Origin: Poecilobothrus nobilitatus
Lineage: Eukaryota; Arthropoda; Insecta; Diptera; Dolichopodidae
Length of the DNA: 64,000 bases
Direction: 5' to 3'
Assembly: GCA_947095535.1 (NCBI GenBank)
Contig: OX352773.1
Span: forward strand, 269,258,515-269,322,514
Shown: in pieces, positions 62,486 to 64,000 of the stretch
How the letters are laid out: every line of letters begins with the position of its first letter
Position numbering within the stretch: position 1 is the stretch's first letter
Made by a program: the position numbers and the translations under genes
Notes under the pieces: model-generated
Told to the model about the DNA's origin: nothing
Seen by the model: only the letters and a program-made list of their open reading frames with translations
Database searches by the model: none

Positions 62486-64000
62486 GTGCTCGTGCGGAAA
62501 TAGATTAACAAACGTTAACAAACATTTTGTCACAGGCCTAATTTAGCACCATAAATTCATTCTGCCAAATTAGACAGAAATTAGAAACAAAATTTTTTTT
62601 TGACAGTCTATCGTGTCGAAATGTGTTAATGTATCACAACAAAATTTATTGAATGAGTTTGTGTGCCAAAGTGCAATACTTGTGCAAATTTTCAATTGGT
62701 CAAATCGTTTAAGCACAACAACAAAAAATGAGAATTTCATGACCTGTAGCGTGATGAGCTAATGAATCGTAACCAAATCAACTCAGAAAGTTTTTGTTAT
62801 AAAGACCTACACTTTTGTAAATTTTCAACTCAATTGGTAAAACCGTTTAAGTGCGACAACAAAGAAATTAAAAAATTTTATTGAGCCCTGGTGCCGAAAC
62901 GGGTTAATGGATCGTAACCAAATTACCTCAGTGAGCTCCTGTGGTAAAGAGCTACACTTTTGTAAATTTTCAATTCAATTGGCAAAACCGTTTAAGCGCG
63001 ACAACAAAGAAATTAAAAAACTTCATTGAGTCCTACTGCCGAAAAGGGTTAATGGATCGTAACCAAATCAACTCAGAAAGCTTTTGTTATAAAGACCTAC
63101 ACTTTTGTAAATTTTCAACTCAATTGGCAAAACCGTTTAAGCGCGACAACAAAGAAATTAAAAAATTTCATTGAGTCCTGGTGCCGAAACGGGTTAATGG
63201 ATCGTAACCAAATCAACTCAGTAAGCTCCTGTTGTAAAGAGCTACACTTTGATAAATTTTCAACTCAATTAGTCGAACAGTTTAAGTGCGACAACTAAGT
63301 AAATTAAAAAACTTCATTGAGACCTGGTGCCGAAACGGGTTAATGGATCATAACCAAATTAACTCAGTAAGCTCCTGTTGTAAAGAGCTACACTTTGATA
63401 AATTTTCAACTCAATTAGTCGAACAGTTTAAGTGCGACAACTAAGTAAATTAAAAAACTTCATTGAGACCTGGTGCCGAAACGGGTTAATGGATCATAAC
63501 CAAATTAACTCAGTAAGCTCCTGTGGTAAAGAGCTACACTTTGGTAAGTTTTCAATTCAATTGGCAAAACAGTTTAAGCGCGACAACAAAGAAATTGAAA
63601 AACTTCATTGAGTGCTGGTGCCGAAACGGGTTAATGGATCGTAACCAAATCAACTCAGTAAGCTCCTGTTGTAAAGAGCTACACTTTGATAAATTTTCAA
63701 CTCAATTAGTCGAACAGTTTAAGTGCGACAACTAAGTAAATTAAAAAACTTCATTGAGACCTGGTGCCGAAACGGGTTAATGGATCATAACCAAATTAAC
63801 TTAGTGGACTTTTAGGCTACAGAGCAACAGTTTTGCAAGTTTTCAAATCAATTGATTGAACCGTTTAAGCAGGACAACAAAAACATTTAATGAACTTCGT
63901 TCGGCTCTCGTGCCCAAACGGGTTACCGGATCTTCATAAAAATTTGTCACAGGCTTTTTTTCGAACCATAAAACCACCATACAAAATTGGACATAAATCG
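62486..64000 (+). repeat. 145/146-bp minisatellite array, copy 2, extended
   Basis: Markers at 62895, 63040, 63185, 63331, 63477, 63622, 63768 and 63914 give periods of 145, 145, 146, 146, 145, 146 and 146. The middle units are very alike, with two sub-types (AATTGGCAAAACCG versus AATTAGTCGAACAG). The edge units are diverged: the last one (after 63914) carries TTTGTCACAGGC and ACCATAAA, as the first one does at about 62526-62555. This is the usual pattern of a homogenised core with decaying edges. Confidence 0.93.

Larger units (their letters stand above)
59059..63334 (+). repeat. Tandem duplication, copy 2 (4,276 bp)
   Basis: Almost identical to 54773-59049. Here the 145-bp array runs on past the copy boundary to the window end, so the duplication breakpoint in copy 1 cut the array. 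Confidence 0.97.
60898..64000 (-). mobile_element. Candidate non-autonomous Helitron, second copy, open at window edge
   Basis: Same terminus (CTAG at 60898-60901), hairpin, 186-bp repeats and 145-bp array as the first copy. The array runs to the window edge, so the 5' end lies outside. Confidence 0.6.

Noticed and set aside
58605..63775. TGGTGCCGAAACGGG resembling a retroelement primer-binding site
   Set aside because: It recurs in every 145-bp unit and has no adjacent LTR, so it is just part of the satellite unit.
62486..64000. CENP-B box in the minisatellite
   Set aside because: ACGGG is present, but the required TTCG at the correct spacing is absent on both strands.
62486..64000. CRISPR-like regular repeats
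   Set aside because: The repeats are contiguous without unique spacers and the genome is eukaryotic.

Overview
This is very AT-rich, gene-poor eukaryotic DNA. It is full of A and T homopolymers and short microsatellites such as (TA)n, (CAA)n and (TATG)n. An insect-type Na,K-ATPase beta-like gene, tRNA-derived SINE insertions, decayed non-LTR retrotransposon tails and a Helitron-type terminus point to an insect, most likely a fly. The taxon is an inference; nothing here fixes the species. There is no bacterial organisation, CRISPR array or rRNA, and no convincing functional tRNA.

Layout. 1-22.4 kb is non-coding background holding two copies of an unknown GC-richer repeat (4.0 and 4.7 kb), a decayed fragment that may be the C-terminus of a hAT transposase (11.1-11.3 kb) and a perfect 19-bp hairpin (12.6 kb). 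The only convincing gene, on the minus strand at 22493-23371, encodes a divergent 292-residue Na,K-ATPase beta-subunit-like membrane protein in one uninterrupted exon. Just upstream of it lies a composite repeat region: an inverted-repeat element (23752-24155) with a short SINE nested inside, and a related fragment at 25.2 kb.

25-54 kb is again mostly empty. It carries two frameshifted non-LTR retrotransposon ORF2 tails (33.8 kb plus strand, 44.4 kb minus strand), a diverged relative of the 57-kb repeat (45 kb), a 445-bp CpG-rich inverted-repeat element (47.1-47.5 kb) and a full-length SINE with 13-bp target-site duplications (49.0-49.3 kb).

54.8-64 kb is the most structured part. A 4.28-kb block is present twice in tandem and is almost identical between copies, with a 9-bp filler at the junction. 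Each copy holds a candidate LTR-like core promoter, then a candidate Helitron 3' terminus on the minus strand (CTAG preceded by a CCGG hairpin), three tandem 186-bp repeats and an array of 145/146-bp repeats. In the second copy the array continues to the window edge. The duplication is either very recent or an assembly artefact, and this is the first thing to settle.

The genes do not form a pathway. The window is best read as one lone gene in a repeat-laden intergenic or intronic landscape shaped by nested transposons and local duplication.
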